This document shows, one piece after another, positions 33,200 to 44,779 of a stretch of DNA of 64,000 bases. Under the pieces are notes generated by a model. That model saw only the letters and a list, made by a program, of their open reading frames with translations. It did no database searches and was not told the origin of the DNA. Within the stretch, counting starts at the first letter, position 1. Every line of letters starts with the position of its first letter. Source of the DNA: Sarcocystis neurona. Taxonomy: Eukaryota > Apicomplexa > Conoidasida > Eucoccidiorida > Sarcocystidae. The stretch lies in NCBI GenBank assembly GCA_000727475.1, contig KL647289.1, positions 6,513,255 through 6,577,254 on the forward strand, in the 5' to 3' direction. A program made the translations under genes and the position numbers.

Positions 33200-36100
33200 G
33201 CTGCTATGAGCGTGAAGCAAGCGCCTGACTCTAATATCATAGCTGCTGAGCTGTGCGTGGTCAGGTCAACTGCATGATTTGGTTCCAACCAGCCCGCCTG
33301 GTGCCCTGACCACTGTGTGCGGCAATGTCGCTAACGAGCGCAGTGCGACCGAACACATTGTAAACTGCAGTCCTATCGTATGCCGGCGAGTACGTCGACA
33401 TTCTGTGCGTGAATGCATGCGTAAACACGCTGAGGCATACCCCCCCACATTCGTGCATATTCAGTGTAGGTCGTTAAGCAGAAGAGTGAGCATCCAACGT
33501 TTGTCTGACAATGAAAAGTGAGGTAGCCGCCGCTTCACCGCATAGTTTGCAGCTCAGCTGGTGAACCCTGAATGACGATCGCTGGTGCTGCATATGTTAC
33601 TCAAAGCACCGTGATTACTCTCTCGTCGGTGACTGATTTCTCTCCTAGTCCCGCGCTCTACCTCGCGCGGAACCAGGACACCGTATGTATTGAGGACTTC
33701 ACTTCCAGTTATCCTTTCCTTCCCCCAGTCCTGCGGCGCCGTTGCCGGCAGTCAAAAATGAGCTGCGCTGCTGCTCTTCGTACCATATGTGAAACAAACT
33801 TCCTTGGAAAAAGCTCATGAAATTCGTGTACATCACTTGGGCAATGCGTGTGCGCCGTCAAAGATCAGCGGCGTACTCTAAGTGGGAGCTGCCTCTGACA
33901 ACAAAGGCGATGCTGCAAGCTTTCGTCCATTCAATGGCCGGCGGAGGGAATTACTGGAGCCAGAACTCTGCAGTACGTCGAGAGCACTCTCAACAAAACG
34001 GGAGGCTCGCACACCCTGGAGTCATATCAACTGATGCACAAACAGGTCTACCTGATTATATCACCGGTACAACGCGTGCAACTGCGTACGCGGACCGATA
34101 TAATGAGGAACGAGGATCTGCGTCAAATTCATTCGACACGAGACGAGCAGCATGCTTACAGACAACAGTGACGAGAAGCCCAAGGCGTTAACAAGCTCAC
34201 CAGCCACCCGAGATTAGAGATGGTTGCGTTGCGCCGCTCAGACTCTGCGGCATTAAGCCGCGCTCGCCTGGAAATACGCCTTGAAAGGTATGCCTGCAGG
34301 AATCCTTCCCAAACCCTGTGCTACACTACGAAAGCCATGTTTTCTTTTTGAAAAGAAGTCTTTCGCGACCATCCCGACGTCAGTGCAGGTTGCATTCGAC
34401 CCTTGGCGCATCAGTTTATGTTTTAAGATGTCATTATTTACGGACTAACCCTCCACGGTCGTAAGCGTTGCCGTTAAGGTGTACAAGAGCGCACCTCTTT
34501 TCTACTGAACGTTTTGTGAGTCCTACTAAGAGTATCAGTAGTTCCTTAGGGTATCTTGGGGTGTCGTTCCCTCTTTAACGGTTAAGTATACGCCGCATCG
34601 GCAAATGTTCCATTCATGGGGAAGCAGCGTACTGCAGACTTGCACGATCCGGCCGGGTACACTCGTCATTTGTAAGCAGCTGGAGCACTCTAGTCGACTT
34701 CGTGCTTTTCTTTCTGTTCTTGCATCTTGCAGTCGAAACCGCTACGCAAGTGATGTATAGAAAAGGCTTGCATTGCTTTAGTTTGTATGTTCCTATGTCA
34801 GGGTGTACTTGGTCTGTGACTCAGAAACGCCTGCCTTTGAATCCCCCGGCCAGCTATGAAGTAGGCGCCCGCGGACGACTCAGCGCAGCGGGGTGCGATC
34901 CGCATTGACAGACGAAAAAGTGGATTCTTCGCTTGTCCACGTAGGATGTCGCCGTCACACAGCAACACATCACTCTCTGCTGGGAAGCCACAAACATACG
35001 TTTGTGTCCATTCCACGTATACAGCTTTCAACTGGAGCTGACATGCGCACGCGTCGACGTTTGCAGCTTCGTCACGCTTGCTAGAAAATTTTTTCAAGTC
35101 GCACACGCGCTCAGCCGCTGACAGCTACAAGATCCACGGAGAGGATTTTGCTCTGTGCGGTTGCACCTGCGTGACGGTGCGGTCCTGTCCCTTAGTAGAA
35201 GGTGAACACACGTCGAAAGTGACCACAAGGCTTAGTACAGGAAGTACGACGGTGTTTGAGGTCACTGCATACGGGTGTGGGAAGTGGAAAAACGACGGAG
35301 CCTATCTTACTTGAAACACATGTTTACGACAGCTTTCACAACGCCGTAGATATGCACGCGCACGCCTTCGAAGAGGAGCAAATGAGCCCTAATCGGTAAA
35401 ACGTGACAAAGGGACCGCCCGCGCTACAATAGTGAAGGCGCCACTCGTGGTGCTGCTACGTACACAATCAAGTGATACTGTAATTTAGCTGAATAGGTTT
35501 TGTCCTTTTCTATTCGCCGAAACGGCGGTCAAATTGAAGAGCTTTCCTGTGCGCCAGGTGTTTCAAAATGGTGTGCTTCACATGTGATTATGCAGACGTT
35601 TCCTAACTCATTACACGACAAGGCTCGTAGATAATGATGTCACCGGAGACGTTAACTGTTCCTTTTCTCCGCACCACAAGGCATGTCCCGCGTAGTTGGA
35701 GGCAGCCGGTAGCAAGATAGTTCGTCTCAGCAACGCACACGAACCTACAACATACAAACAACTGGCATTTAAAGGCTGTATTCACGGCACACGATGGATT
35801 CGTTGCTGCACTAAACTCAGATTCGGCGGGGGCAGTCTATCCAACGGGTGTAGCGGTCGCCGTGCAGAAGGCTTGCGGCAAGAAGAATGGTCAATATTTG
35901 AAATCATTGAGACCAGACAGCACCCGCTCCTGAAAAGACGCCTCGCGAGCTATGCTCCGCCGAGAAGTCCGAATTCGCCGTCATGAAAAGACAGTGCACA
36001 GGAGGTGCACAAGTAAGAATAGACTGAGGCGACGCCGCGAGTCGTCACTTCGCAGTACATCTATACCCCAGAGTTCCTACAGCTGTCACCACCCAGTGAA

Positions 36101-36230
36101 ACCTCGAGTCCGCAGGACCAGCAGCGACGGCACGAAGGAGATGAACCGCACCTAAGTTGCTTTCATGATTGCAATTCGTACAGAGCCCAAAAACTTCAAC
36201 TGGCTGCGCTGTAGTTGCTACTGTCTCTCT
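33200..36230. other. repeat-poor, unresolved; several candidate exon frames
   Basis: Plus frames with natural composition occur at 33572-33820, 33817-34191, 35100-35314 (YKIHGEDFALCGCTCVTVRS) and 35720-35932 (KAVFTAHDGFVAALNSDSAG). The last two could be upstream exons of the gene at 36236. None was linked by splice phase. 34200-34690 shows nothing. Confidence 0.3.
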
Positions 36231-36235
36231 GGGAG

Positions 36236-36752
36236 GCTGAAGCTGCGCCCCCAGACGAGAATGCAAACCATCCCACTCATAAGCATCACCACCCGCACCA
36301 CTGCGGCAAGCACGACCCTTCACACTTCGTTGACGTAGAATTTGCCGGCGGACGCTATCGTATTCCAGGTGAATGCGACCGTTCTACGCTCTGCCACGAT
36401 CCATGAGGCTGAACGGCTTGAGGAGCCTTGAACTCCGGAGGATGGTCGATGGAAGACACCGGTACCCAGGAGGATTGAAACCAGGGCGTGGTAAACCGTA
36501 GACATAAACACAGCAGCAACTGAACTGACCCCTGTGTCGCGACATATTGAGGGGACAATGACGCAGACACGCGCCACCACATCTGCCCACTACGCTGGTG
36601 CACTGAGCGCTCAGGTATCTTGTCAGGAATGAATAGGCGTGAACATTTAAAACTGGTGACTGATTCTACGATGTCCTTCAGGAGTGCCACCTGCTATATT
36701 TGCGTTGGAGCCACGTCGTCGTCCTCCTTGGCTGTCCCGCAAAAAGAGATGA
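36236..36752 (+). CDS. His-rich protein, last two exons (partial gene)
   Basis: Exon 36236-36368 follows the acceptor ctactgtctctctgggag and reads AEAAPPDENANHPTHKHHHP, HHCGKHDPSHFVDVEFAGGR and YRIP before a strong donor (CCAG|GTGAAT). It joins in phase 1 to exon 36682-36752 (acceptor gatgtccttcag), which reads VPPAIFALEPRRRPPWLSRK and KR-stop. The first exon has eight His in 17 residues plus a Cys, which could bind metal; that is inference. The 5' part of the gene is missing from the model. Both splice sites at the intron are good and the phases agree. Confidence 0.5.
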
Positions 36753-36759
36753 GTCGTGG

Positions 36760-37045
36760 AAAAAGTCGCGCAAAGTGAGCCCCGAGTGGAAGTCCACGAA
36801 ATTCCCTGTCATATCGAGGTGGGGCGCAAATCGTGGTATGTTGCAACTTGTTCAGCTTGCCTTGTGCGAAGCTATGTTCTGCAGTGACTGTGGATTACCA
36901 GTTAATCTACTGCGTATACCATTGACTGGCACAGGGCCCATCATGCGGAGAATTTGAAGACATTTCGTGGTACTTTATCAAAATATCGGTGAGTTTTTCA
37001 AAGTCATAACTCTGCGTGCTTCCCGTGTGTGACTGTCATTTGCAG
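36760..37045. other. spacer before the secreted-protein gene; no gene seen
   Basis: Intergenic between two plus-strand genes. It probably holds the 3' end of the first and the promoter of the second; no motif is recognised. Confidence 0.35.
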
Positions 37046-37049
37046 CAGT

Positions 37050-38206
37050 ATGCGGACTTCTGTCGTTGCTATCTATCGGTGGAGGTGGGGGATCTGTTGT
37101 CTGTATTTTATCACGGTCCTCCTTAGAGATGCTAACTGTGGCGTGGGTGCCAGTACGACAAAACAGGGTGAAGAAGGCAAAAAGCGCGTAACGTTCGCGA
37201 GCCCTGTTGTGCAAGGAGTAGTAGAAGTGCCGAGGGTTGATGAAACGGCGTCTTCTGCGGTTGCCCCTAGCGCGCCACCATTACCGGGACAAGAGGTTTT
37301 GCCATATTTTCAGACTGTATATCCATCGAATACAGAGTGGAACACTACATCGACCAACGCTGCGAAGCCGGAACAAACAGCGGAATGGCAACCCGCTTCC
37401 GTGGGACAGCCGCTACCAGCAGGTTGGGCAACCGGCTTATATGGAACAAACGTTGTTGGGGTACCGCGTGTCCTTCAGCCTATTGCTGCCCTACCAAGTG
37501 GTTTGCAGTTTGGTACATTCACGCCTCCCCAAAACCAGAACCCTGCTATGAACATACCGAGTATGGGCAATTTACACCCCACAACGATCCTGACGCACCA
37601 TTTGTCGGGCCCAACTAGTCAGCCATCGTCAGCGGCTTCGTTCCCGCCTCCGACAGATATGCTGCGCCCGGTGTCGGGTACCGTCCCCGTATTCACTCAG
37701 CCACCCTACATGGTTTTAACTACTCCCACATACGCCTTTGGTAGCGGAACTGCAGTACCATCACAGGTTGCATGGCCGTCCTACACTCTTGGAAGTCGAA
37801 CAACCGCACCAGCGTTTACGTTGCCGAGGGGCAGACCGGGGAGAGACATAAAGGATCTGATGGAGGAGGTGAGACAGCAGGAACAGTTGAGGAGGTCAAG
37901 AAATCTCGATCCACCCAGGGAAACGAGACTTACGGGCGCTCTTACGACGGGACTTACCGCTCTGGGGGCACTTGTCGCAGCGCAAAAGACTGCTAAGGGA
38001 CTTGCGTGGGCTTACAGATGGGCACGGGTGAGTGTGGAAAAAACCCGATGCGGACTCGTATTCCCCTTACATCATGCCTTAGCCACATTCTTTTCGTTCT
38101 GAACAAATCCCTGTAGGTGTTTTTTCACCGCCAGCCGTGGATCCACCATGCGCAGTCAGCTGCTGCTCAAAACTGTTTGGTAACGTGCATACACTGTACT
38201 AAGTAA
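37050..38206 (+). CDS. secreted proline-rich protein with RVxF motif
   Basis: Exon one (37050-38027) starts at an ATG and has a signal peptide or membrane anchor (hydrophobic GICCLYFITVLL at residues 14-25). A typical PP1-docking sequence, KKRVTFASP, follows at about residue 50. The middle is Pro/Ser/Thr-rich (PSAPPLPGQEVLPYFQTVYP). Toward the end come a charged helix (RDIKDLMEEVRQQEQLRRS) and a hydrophobic, Ala/Gly-rich segment (LTGALTTGLTALGALVAA). A donor CACGG|GTGAGT leads in phase 0 to exon two (38117-38206, acceptor aatccctgtag), which reads VFFHRQPWIHHAQSAAAQNC and LVTCIHCTK-stop, giving 355 residues. Without splicing the frame would stop at 38102. Composition is free of homopolymers, unlike the repeat-rich genes. 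No family is recognised; export to a secretory organelle or the host cell is possible but unproven. Confidence 0.72.
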
Positions 38207-38209
38207 GAG

Positions 38210-39165
38210 AACACTAGGCACCGACGTGGCAGCTTGTGTATCTACAGTGTCTATGCAGTGCGACTTTGCTTATGGTGAATGCTCATGGCAGGGACTCAAC
38301 AACCCCTGAGGATCAGACACCAAGGGACAGATAACGTCGTCGACAAATGCGTCTCAGGTACACAGCAGTTACACTGACGGAGGTGTACGCAAAGCAATGG
38401 ACGGGAGGTGAGGTGCGGCGGTGATGCTCATGGATTTTTATGGTGTTCGAAGACAACGTGGGAGTCCTGTACGTTTCACGCACTTAGGCTCATTCAATGG
38501 ACGGAATGTACTGCTTGCAACATCCTTCGTTTATTAAATGAAGAAAGCTGATAATGTGCATCGTGCAGACGACCGAATAACACGGTGTGCAACGGACGGC
38601 AGCGGCAATTCAGTGATCAGTACCATTACGTGCTAGGTTGCTTCCCCACTGGTGGTGTGCCCGGCGCTTGAGACAAGCAACTTTTGCTTCTTCACTCTGT
38701 GAAGGGGCGGATATACGGGTGCTCACGGGGACCGAAGTCGATTCGTGGAAGGTATAGTCCAAGGAGATGCTGTTGCTCTACCTCTGCGTGATGTGGTTTT
38801 TCGTCCACTGCTTTCCCGTATTCGTCTCCTTTTACCTTGTGCTTGGTGAAGGCATTGACCCTGTATGCGTTGGATTACGCGTCGCCCACAGGATGGCTCG
38901 AGCGTCGGTGTCGATCTGCAAGTTAATCATCCGAACTCTCACTCAAGCGAAACGCTGGCAGTGATTTAAAAAGACCGTCTCAAAGATGTTTGGAAGTCCG
39001 TGCAAGTAACACATAAAGGAGTCCAATTACGTATAACCAGATAACTGTGGACACACTGAGTAATTAAAGAAAAGCCGACAGGGAACGCGGAGCATCAGTG
39101 TAGATCCAAAGTGCACCCCAGTGGAACGTGGAGGATGAACTACAAGGTGCAGACAGCAAGCGCAT
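38210..39165. other. no supported gene
   Basis: Repeat-poor sequence with one 65-codon plus frame (38767-38964, hydrophobic start LLLYLCVMWFFVHCFPVFVS) that has no other support. Confidence 0.35.
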
Positions 39166-39168
39166 CTA

Positions 39169-39474
39169 TCAAAAAAGCAGAGCGGCGGCAAAGTTGATGG
39201 CAATCATTTGTTTTTTAAAGTTCCTTACTACGAGTAGAACGAGAACAACAGCAGCGATACCATTGACGCAGCCAGTGTTTCCGGGCAGGTAAGCGGTGTA
39301 ATGCAAAGGATTAATGACCCCCAGTACCGCTAGGATCAGTAACAAGCAGATATCGGACGTAAAATCCCGCCCTGACTGAGACCTACGGAGTGCGTAAGCG
39401 GTTACTGGGGCTTGTACTGATTGGCCTGCACTGCGCAACACACGTACAAGAATACGAGTATCTCTGTCGTTCAT
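39169..39474 (-). CDS. possible small membrane protein or terminal exon
   Basis: A minus-strand ATG frame of 101 residues starts MNDRDTRILVRVLRSAGQSV. It has two hydrophobic segments: DICLLLILAVLGVINPLHY and GIAAVVLVLLVV (about residues 75-86). Its end is NFAAALLF-stop. An internal GTAAGG after LLV could be a donor that would shorten it. Just upstream another minus frame (ending DKASYHVPAAVNS at 39471) is also open. No family is recognised. Confidence 0.3.
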   Translation of the reverse strand: MNDRDTRILVRVLRSAGQSVQAPVTAYALRRSQSGRDFTSDICLLLILAVLGVINPLHYTAYLPGNTGCVNGIAAVVLVLLVVRNFKKQMIAINFAAALLF

Positions 39475-40091
39475 GAATTTACAGCAGCAGGTACGTGGTA
39501 AGATGCCTTGTCGTGCACCGAGGTGTACCACTTTCCATCGTGGAATTTGGGCCCTCTGCCTGCGACAAGAGTATCGAAGTACGGAACCCACGATTGGTGG
39601 TCGCCAGTATACTCACTGGCGCTCCGCAAGGATAGTTGCGTACTGGCAGGGCGACTGTGTTTCAAACTACACCGGTATGCATGAATGTCGTGACGCTGAC
39701 GAATGGATGTGGGCGGCACCTAAGGTGTCCCCTCGGCATCGTGGTAACGAAGTCTGCTACCCACGGCATGCGTCTTCAGGCGGTGGAGCACCGTCGTTCG
39801 GAAGCGTGCTGTACTAGCGGTTACTCGTGTTCCCGACAAGCTGCAGATTTCTGGGTACACGCTGCAACTGATGAGAAACGCAGGTAACACACAGTTAGCG
39901 GATGGCAAAGTACTCGACGGGTGACCGTGGTGCTGTGGTGAGGACGTCCGAATTCACCTGAAGAGAGACTGGAGAGAAGCGAGTGTCTACATTTTACAAC
40001 TAGAACTATTCGCCTTGAAATCTTCTTGTATGTGAAGGGTGCTCGAGTAGATCGGCGGGGCAGCACGTGTTGCGGTTCTTTAAAATGCTCA

Positions 40092-40820
40092 TCAGCTTGC
40101 AGGTTGACCCAGAGCTGTACATCCAAGCCCTAGAACCCCAAAGTACTTCTGGTCCAACGTCAAAACAATACTGTATGAATTGAGAGGAAAAGATAAATTT
40201 TTCCCGACAAGCTTAGCACCGCCCAGGACTGTCAAGCCTATTTTACTTGGAACGTGAGATATGTCTTCGCTGGTCATCGTAGCAGCGCGTGTGGTGAGAA
40301 CTCCGTGCCTCTACCAGTGTGCGCTTTACTTTGCTCCCGGTGAAGAGCGTGTCCGACTGCTGCCGAGGTCCATACTGCAGCAACGAGACAAATGGCAGAG
40401 GAGTGCATTCAATAGGCGAAGCTCCGCCTATTGAGCCGATGGCCTCACTGATAAGTGATGTCACGTTACGGGTGTATCTGCTGTTGTCCAGAATGGGTGC
40501 TTCGACCTGAGAGCAAAATGGGTACAACGCGCGTTTGCACAATTCGAGCGAGTCCTGTATTGCCGTGCACGTTGACTGGCTAGGAGACAGCATATGCGAC
40601 GCTTGTCGAACAAAAAGTTTTAACCAGTTCTTCAATTTCAACCATCACCAAAACTGACAGAAACGTCTCACTTGCAAAGCTTAAACGTGAAGGGTAAACG
40701 CCTACGTTGTGAACTGCCCGTGAAGCAACGGAAGAGTGCTTCTTCCAGATCATCCGTAACTGCAATGCCGTTCTACGCATGTGTGGTCGCTCACACGTTG
40801 CATCGACACACTCTACTTTT
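40092..40820 (-). CDS. hypothetical Cys-containing protein, last three exons
   Basis: Exons 40706-40820, 40315-40575 and 40092-40148 join in phase 0 at both introns. They read KVECVDATCERPHMRRTALQ and WKKHSSVASRAVHN; then STCTAIQDSLELCKRALYPF, CSQVEAPILDNSRYTRNVTS and SEAIGSIGGASPIECTPL; then KYFGVLGLGCTALGQPAS-stop. Donors are GTAGGC and GTAGAG. Acceptors are gtgccttag, gctgtctcctagccag and a pyrimidine-rich stretch ending ggaccag. Seven cysteines and one N-x-S/T site (NVT) would fit an extracellular protein, but no signal peptide exon was found. The first listed exon is entered with one leftover base, so the 5' end is missing. Not recognised as a known surface-antigen family. Confidence 0.5.
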
Positions 40821-40829
40821 CTAAGGCAC

Positions 40830-42620
40830 TTCTTTTTTAAAGTGTGTAGTGCTGCGCAGGTATCGTATACACTGCTCTTCTGCAAGCAGAACGCTTTATC
40901 TGGAACTCGAGAGCCGTTCGTTGTACGTGATAGAAATTTTCTGCAGAGGATACGACGTAGGTATGCACAGGTGATATTCGTCTTTTAGTGTGCCTCTCGC
41001 GGTATCTTCTTGGGCGCACAACACACAACTGCGCAAACCATGTCATTCTCTCCTCTCTTTTCCTTTCGTGTACAATCTCAATTTCTAATCTGACTCTTTA
41101 GCACAGCGTTTTTGTGTGCATCTTGTCAGTGCGTGCTGCAGACTACGCATCAAATCCTTTCATCCCTTGAGAGTCCGTTACTTTCAATTCATGTGGTAGA
41201 AACGTAGGTTGCAGGGCCCCGCGTTGACATTCCATCCTAGAGTAATAACTCTGCGTGTTACGCGATTGGACTGGTTGAGTATGGCTACTCTGCGCGTTAC
41301 GTTATCGAACTGGGTGAGTATGGTATATAAGCCCAGTAGAAGAAATTGGTGGCAAAAACTACATGTACATAAATATAGGTACATGTGCACGTCGACACGC
41401 ATATAAGTGGATCCACAGGAAATTTCGCCCATTGTACGACGTTGCGCTTGCACAAAATCACTACGTCCACCCAGGTGAATACCTACGAAGACACGTTAAT
41501 GGCACAGCAGCTGCTGAGTGCGTCGCGAGGACTTTCCTACGAATATGTGCTGGGTTTCTTTGCCCCTGATGAACAGAAGCAACTGCAGCACTTGTGTTGT
41601 TGTCCTTGTCGCTCGCTTGAAGCGGGATGAGCTGGCTTTCCTACAGTTTGGCTAACTTCAAACACCTTCCTGCTTCCTGGTCTGTCCTTCCGAGTGTCCT
41701 CGCAGTACATCTACTGCGGTGCAGACCAACAACACAGTACGGCCGTACACCGCCTTCACCTCTCTGCACTGCTTCGCTGCGTTACTCTTTTGTATCCTAG
41801 TTCTTTTCCCACTAAGTTTAAACTGGCTTCAGTATTCTATTAGTCCTTAGTTCCTCATCTGTAGCTAGAGGATTTTTCTTGCGCACACTACAAATCAGAA
41901 CTCGGCGCGCGCCAAGTACCCTCGGGTATATACTTACGCACAAACGCATTTATTTGCAGAAACCACACTGGACGACGGAGAGACGCAGGAAGGGAGAAAC
42001 GACTTAGATGCGTCTTCGTGACTACTCGACCTTTGCGTGGACTTTTTCTCTCTTATTGTGAATTTTTACAGATCCATGCTGGACAGAGGCAAGGAAGGGC
42101 CGAGAAGAGTGTTTTGCTAGAATGTGGACTTGTCTACTTTCTACGCCGTTTTTCCCATATCTCTACGTGTCTAGCTGTACGCGTACATACTTCCCATAGG
42201 AAGATAATAAAAGGGAAGAAGTGTGTCCTCTGCTTGTACGTACGTACGTGTATCTACACGAGATGGAAAAAAGCAGTGCAATCATGCGCACATATTGCAT
42301 GCACACCTACATGTACTTGAATACACCTGCCTACAAATAGATTTTGCACACGTGTAAACGTATATATATATATAGATAGTGTCTGTGCGCAGAATAATAA
42401 GACGAACGACGGTGTTTGCCGCAATCGTCTCCTGCGGCCGGGACATGGAGGTGCCTCCTTGAGTGTGGCTGTGTGCCGTCCTGCCCTCCAGGCTTTCCAG
42501 TCGAACATGGCCACCGCAGAACGTACACATTTTCGGCATCTGCAAATTCCTCTTCTATTTCTTCCTTTCCCAGCAGTCCCTGTCTTTTAGTAGTCATTCG
42601 ATCCGCTCACTTGTCCGTTT
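40830..42620. other. repeat-poor, no resolved gene
   Basis: Short frames only. Around 42330-42600 three minus frames are open (one reads KEEIEEEFADAENVYVLRWP) and might be an exon downstream of the frame at 42639-42989. Confidence 0.35.
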
Positions 42621-42638
42621 GTGCGTCGACGAACGCTG

Positions 42639-42989
42639 TCATCCTTCACGTTCCTTCATTGTTGCACACTCGTCGTCGTTTTTATGTCCTCCATGCGCGT
42701 GTAGCCGCGCGTCCTCGATTCTTTCGCCTTCGTAAACCTTCCTTTCGTTTCTCGTATTGCTGCCTCGCCCGGTGAGTGTCCCTCTGTTGCCACGGATGAC
42801 GCCCACCATTGGCCCTTCCAGGCGATCGTCGCACTTTGACGATACACGGTTACAGAAGCACACAAATACGCGCACACGTACGGCCACGCACTGTTGTTCC
42901 ACTGCAGCACGTACGGTAAACTCTACTCTTGTTAAGACCACCGCCTCCTTGCTACTCGTCCTCGCAGGCTCTGCTGTACGTGTGTCCAT
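42639..42989 (-). CDS. hypothetical 116-residue protein
   Basis: A minus-strand ATG frame: MDTRTAEPARTSSKEAVVLT, then CNRVSSKCDDRLEGPMVGVI and a polar, charged C-terminal third (TRNERKVYEGERIEDARLHA) ending MKEREG-stop. The middle is Val/Cys-rich and partly hydrophobic. Composition is balanced and not repeat-driven. No splice partner or domain is recognised. Confidence 0.35.
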   Translation of the reverse strand: MDTRTAEPARTSSKEAVVLTRVEFTVRAAVEQQCVAVRVRVFVCFCNRVSSKCDDRLEGPMVGVIRGNRGTLTGRGSNTRNERKVYEGERIEDARLHAHGGHKNDDECATMKEREG

Positions 42990-43616
42990 CTTTACCCCGT
43001 TGGCACGGCGCCTTCAAACGCAGGGAAATCTGCGCTGTACCGTGACACCTTCGACATCGCAGTGAAAAATCTTCGCATTAGTCCACTCCGTTGGCTCAGC
43101 ACCCGTAGGAAGTTTGCTGCAGTAGCGTGATTGATCGATGCACCGCCAATATACCTATAAAGCGACAGAAAACTTCTGCATCGCGTTTCTCTGTACAGCG
43201 GCAACAGCAGCAAACGTGTGTGCACATACGGAAGCACATGACGCAGTCTTCGTCGGGCTGCGGTAAAGTACGCAGGCGCTGCGGGTATTTAGGAGGGTGT
43301 GAGGTATGTGACCATGTGCATGGCGTGGTGTGTTCGTCTCTCCCTCCACATAGATCTGTGAAGAAGTCGACGGCACGTCGACGTACGTAAATGTGTACAT
43401 TGAAAGAATATGCGTAGATGCCGCAATGCAGACTCCATTCCGGGCCTGTGGAGTGGGCGGAGACTGACCACGTCACGCATATACACATGAATACCAACGT
43501 ATATATGTTGCCGCGAAGCTGCTGATGGCCACCTTGCCATCACGCGACGTTCCTGCGTACGTATATTTGTGTGTTCCTACATACATACATTTGTAGAGGA
43601 ACCGTGGATACACGGG

Positions 43617-44076
43617 TCAATTTAAAAGGACTGCGGGGTAAGGCTTGAATGTCTTGTCCCCCTTTTCCACATATTTCTTAACGGCCTCTTTGTAATTCTT
43701 CTCAGCACTTGCAGAGAAGCCGCTGCGTAGTATACGTTGCCCGCATATATGTATATATACGTAAATATTTATATTGTCAGATATGTGTACGTACTTGATA
43801 TTTCTGAGAGCCCCGTGTACCGAGGCGCCGAGGGAGAGAGTCGTACCCTTTCTATGACACCCAGCTGCTGTCGGCGAAAGCCCGTCTCTGCAGCGAGCAG
43901 CGCTAAACACTTGTGCGTGTGGTATTTACTATGGTGATACAAGCCTATGCCCGTATGCCTCCACCCACATATATGTATACATATGTAACTACCTGGATGT
44001 GCTTACTTACGGATGCACCTGGATAAAGCCATCACATTTGCACTGGTATCTATGTATTCATCCCTTTGTCCATAGA

Positions 44077-44108
<32 letters not shown>

Positions 44109-44778
44109 TATGTTCTATTATTCACGTCTGTATGTATTCCTTCACCCGGACATTTGTGTGTGTGTGTAAGAATGTATGCAGGTCCCTGTATACATACTTG
44201 TGTGTGTTCCGTTGAGTATGTGTGGATGCCTGTGTACGTAGTTTGTTATATGAGTACCGTTGTGTATATATATATGTGTGTGTGTGTGTGTCTCCTGCTG
44301 TGTATATATGTATGTGTTCTGTGTCCACGTATATCGGAGGGAAACACCTGTGTATATGTATCTGTATATCCTCTAGATAGATATATCTAAAGTATAGATA
44401 CTTGAGGACCTACATGTGGGTACGTAGATTGTGCGCCTTCCCAAATATACACGTTGTATCTATGCTCTTGAGTCCACATTTATATATATATATATACTCT
44501 CGTGCGGATGAGTGTAGCCACGTGTGTAGACGCATGTGAAGGATTGCCGTTGCTGCAGCGCAGTAGAGCCTTCGCCGGGCTGCAGACAGGAGAGTGTCTC
44601 AACCAACAGCATTTTCTTTGACGCACACACATCTGCTTGCGATGTCCTCTGGATAGTCGTGCTCTTCTGCACGGCGCTCTGCTGCAGCAGCGGCGCCTGC
44701 TGCTGGACCCACGACCCTGTCTCCTCCTTCGCCGTGTGGAGTTGCAGCGTTTGCAAGGCGATGTAGGTGGCGACAGGA
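43617..44778 (-). CDS. hypothetical protein, three exons of a minus-strand gene
   Basis: The terminal exon 43617-43722 joins in phase 2 to 43795-43887 (donor GTACGT; acceptors tactacgcag and gctcgctgcag). Together they read AAGCHRKGTTLSLGASVHGA, LRNIN and GFSASAEKNYKEAVKKYVEK, then GDKTFKPYPAVLLN-stop. A further exon at 44631-44778 (acceptor gtctgctgccgcag, donor GTGTGT) reads PVATYIALQTLQLHTAKEET and GSWVQQQAPLLQQSAVQKST. It leaves in phase 0, whereas 43887 is entered in phase 2, so either a small exon lies between or they are separate genes. The last exon also stays open in a second frame. The charged C-terminus looks conserved-protein-like but is not recognised. Confidence 0.42.
43900..44530. 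repeat. TATACATATGTG and (TG)n microsatellites
   Basis: TA/TG-rich block with (TA)10 at 44078-44095 followed by (GA)n, and GTGTGTGTGT near 44275. Confidence 0.75.
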
Positions 44779-44779
44779 C

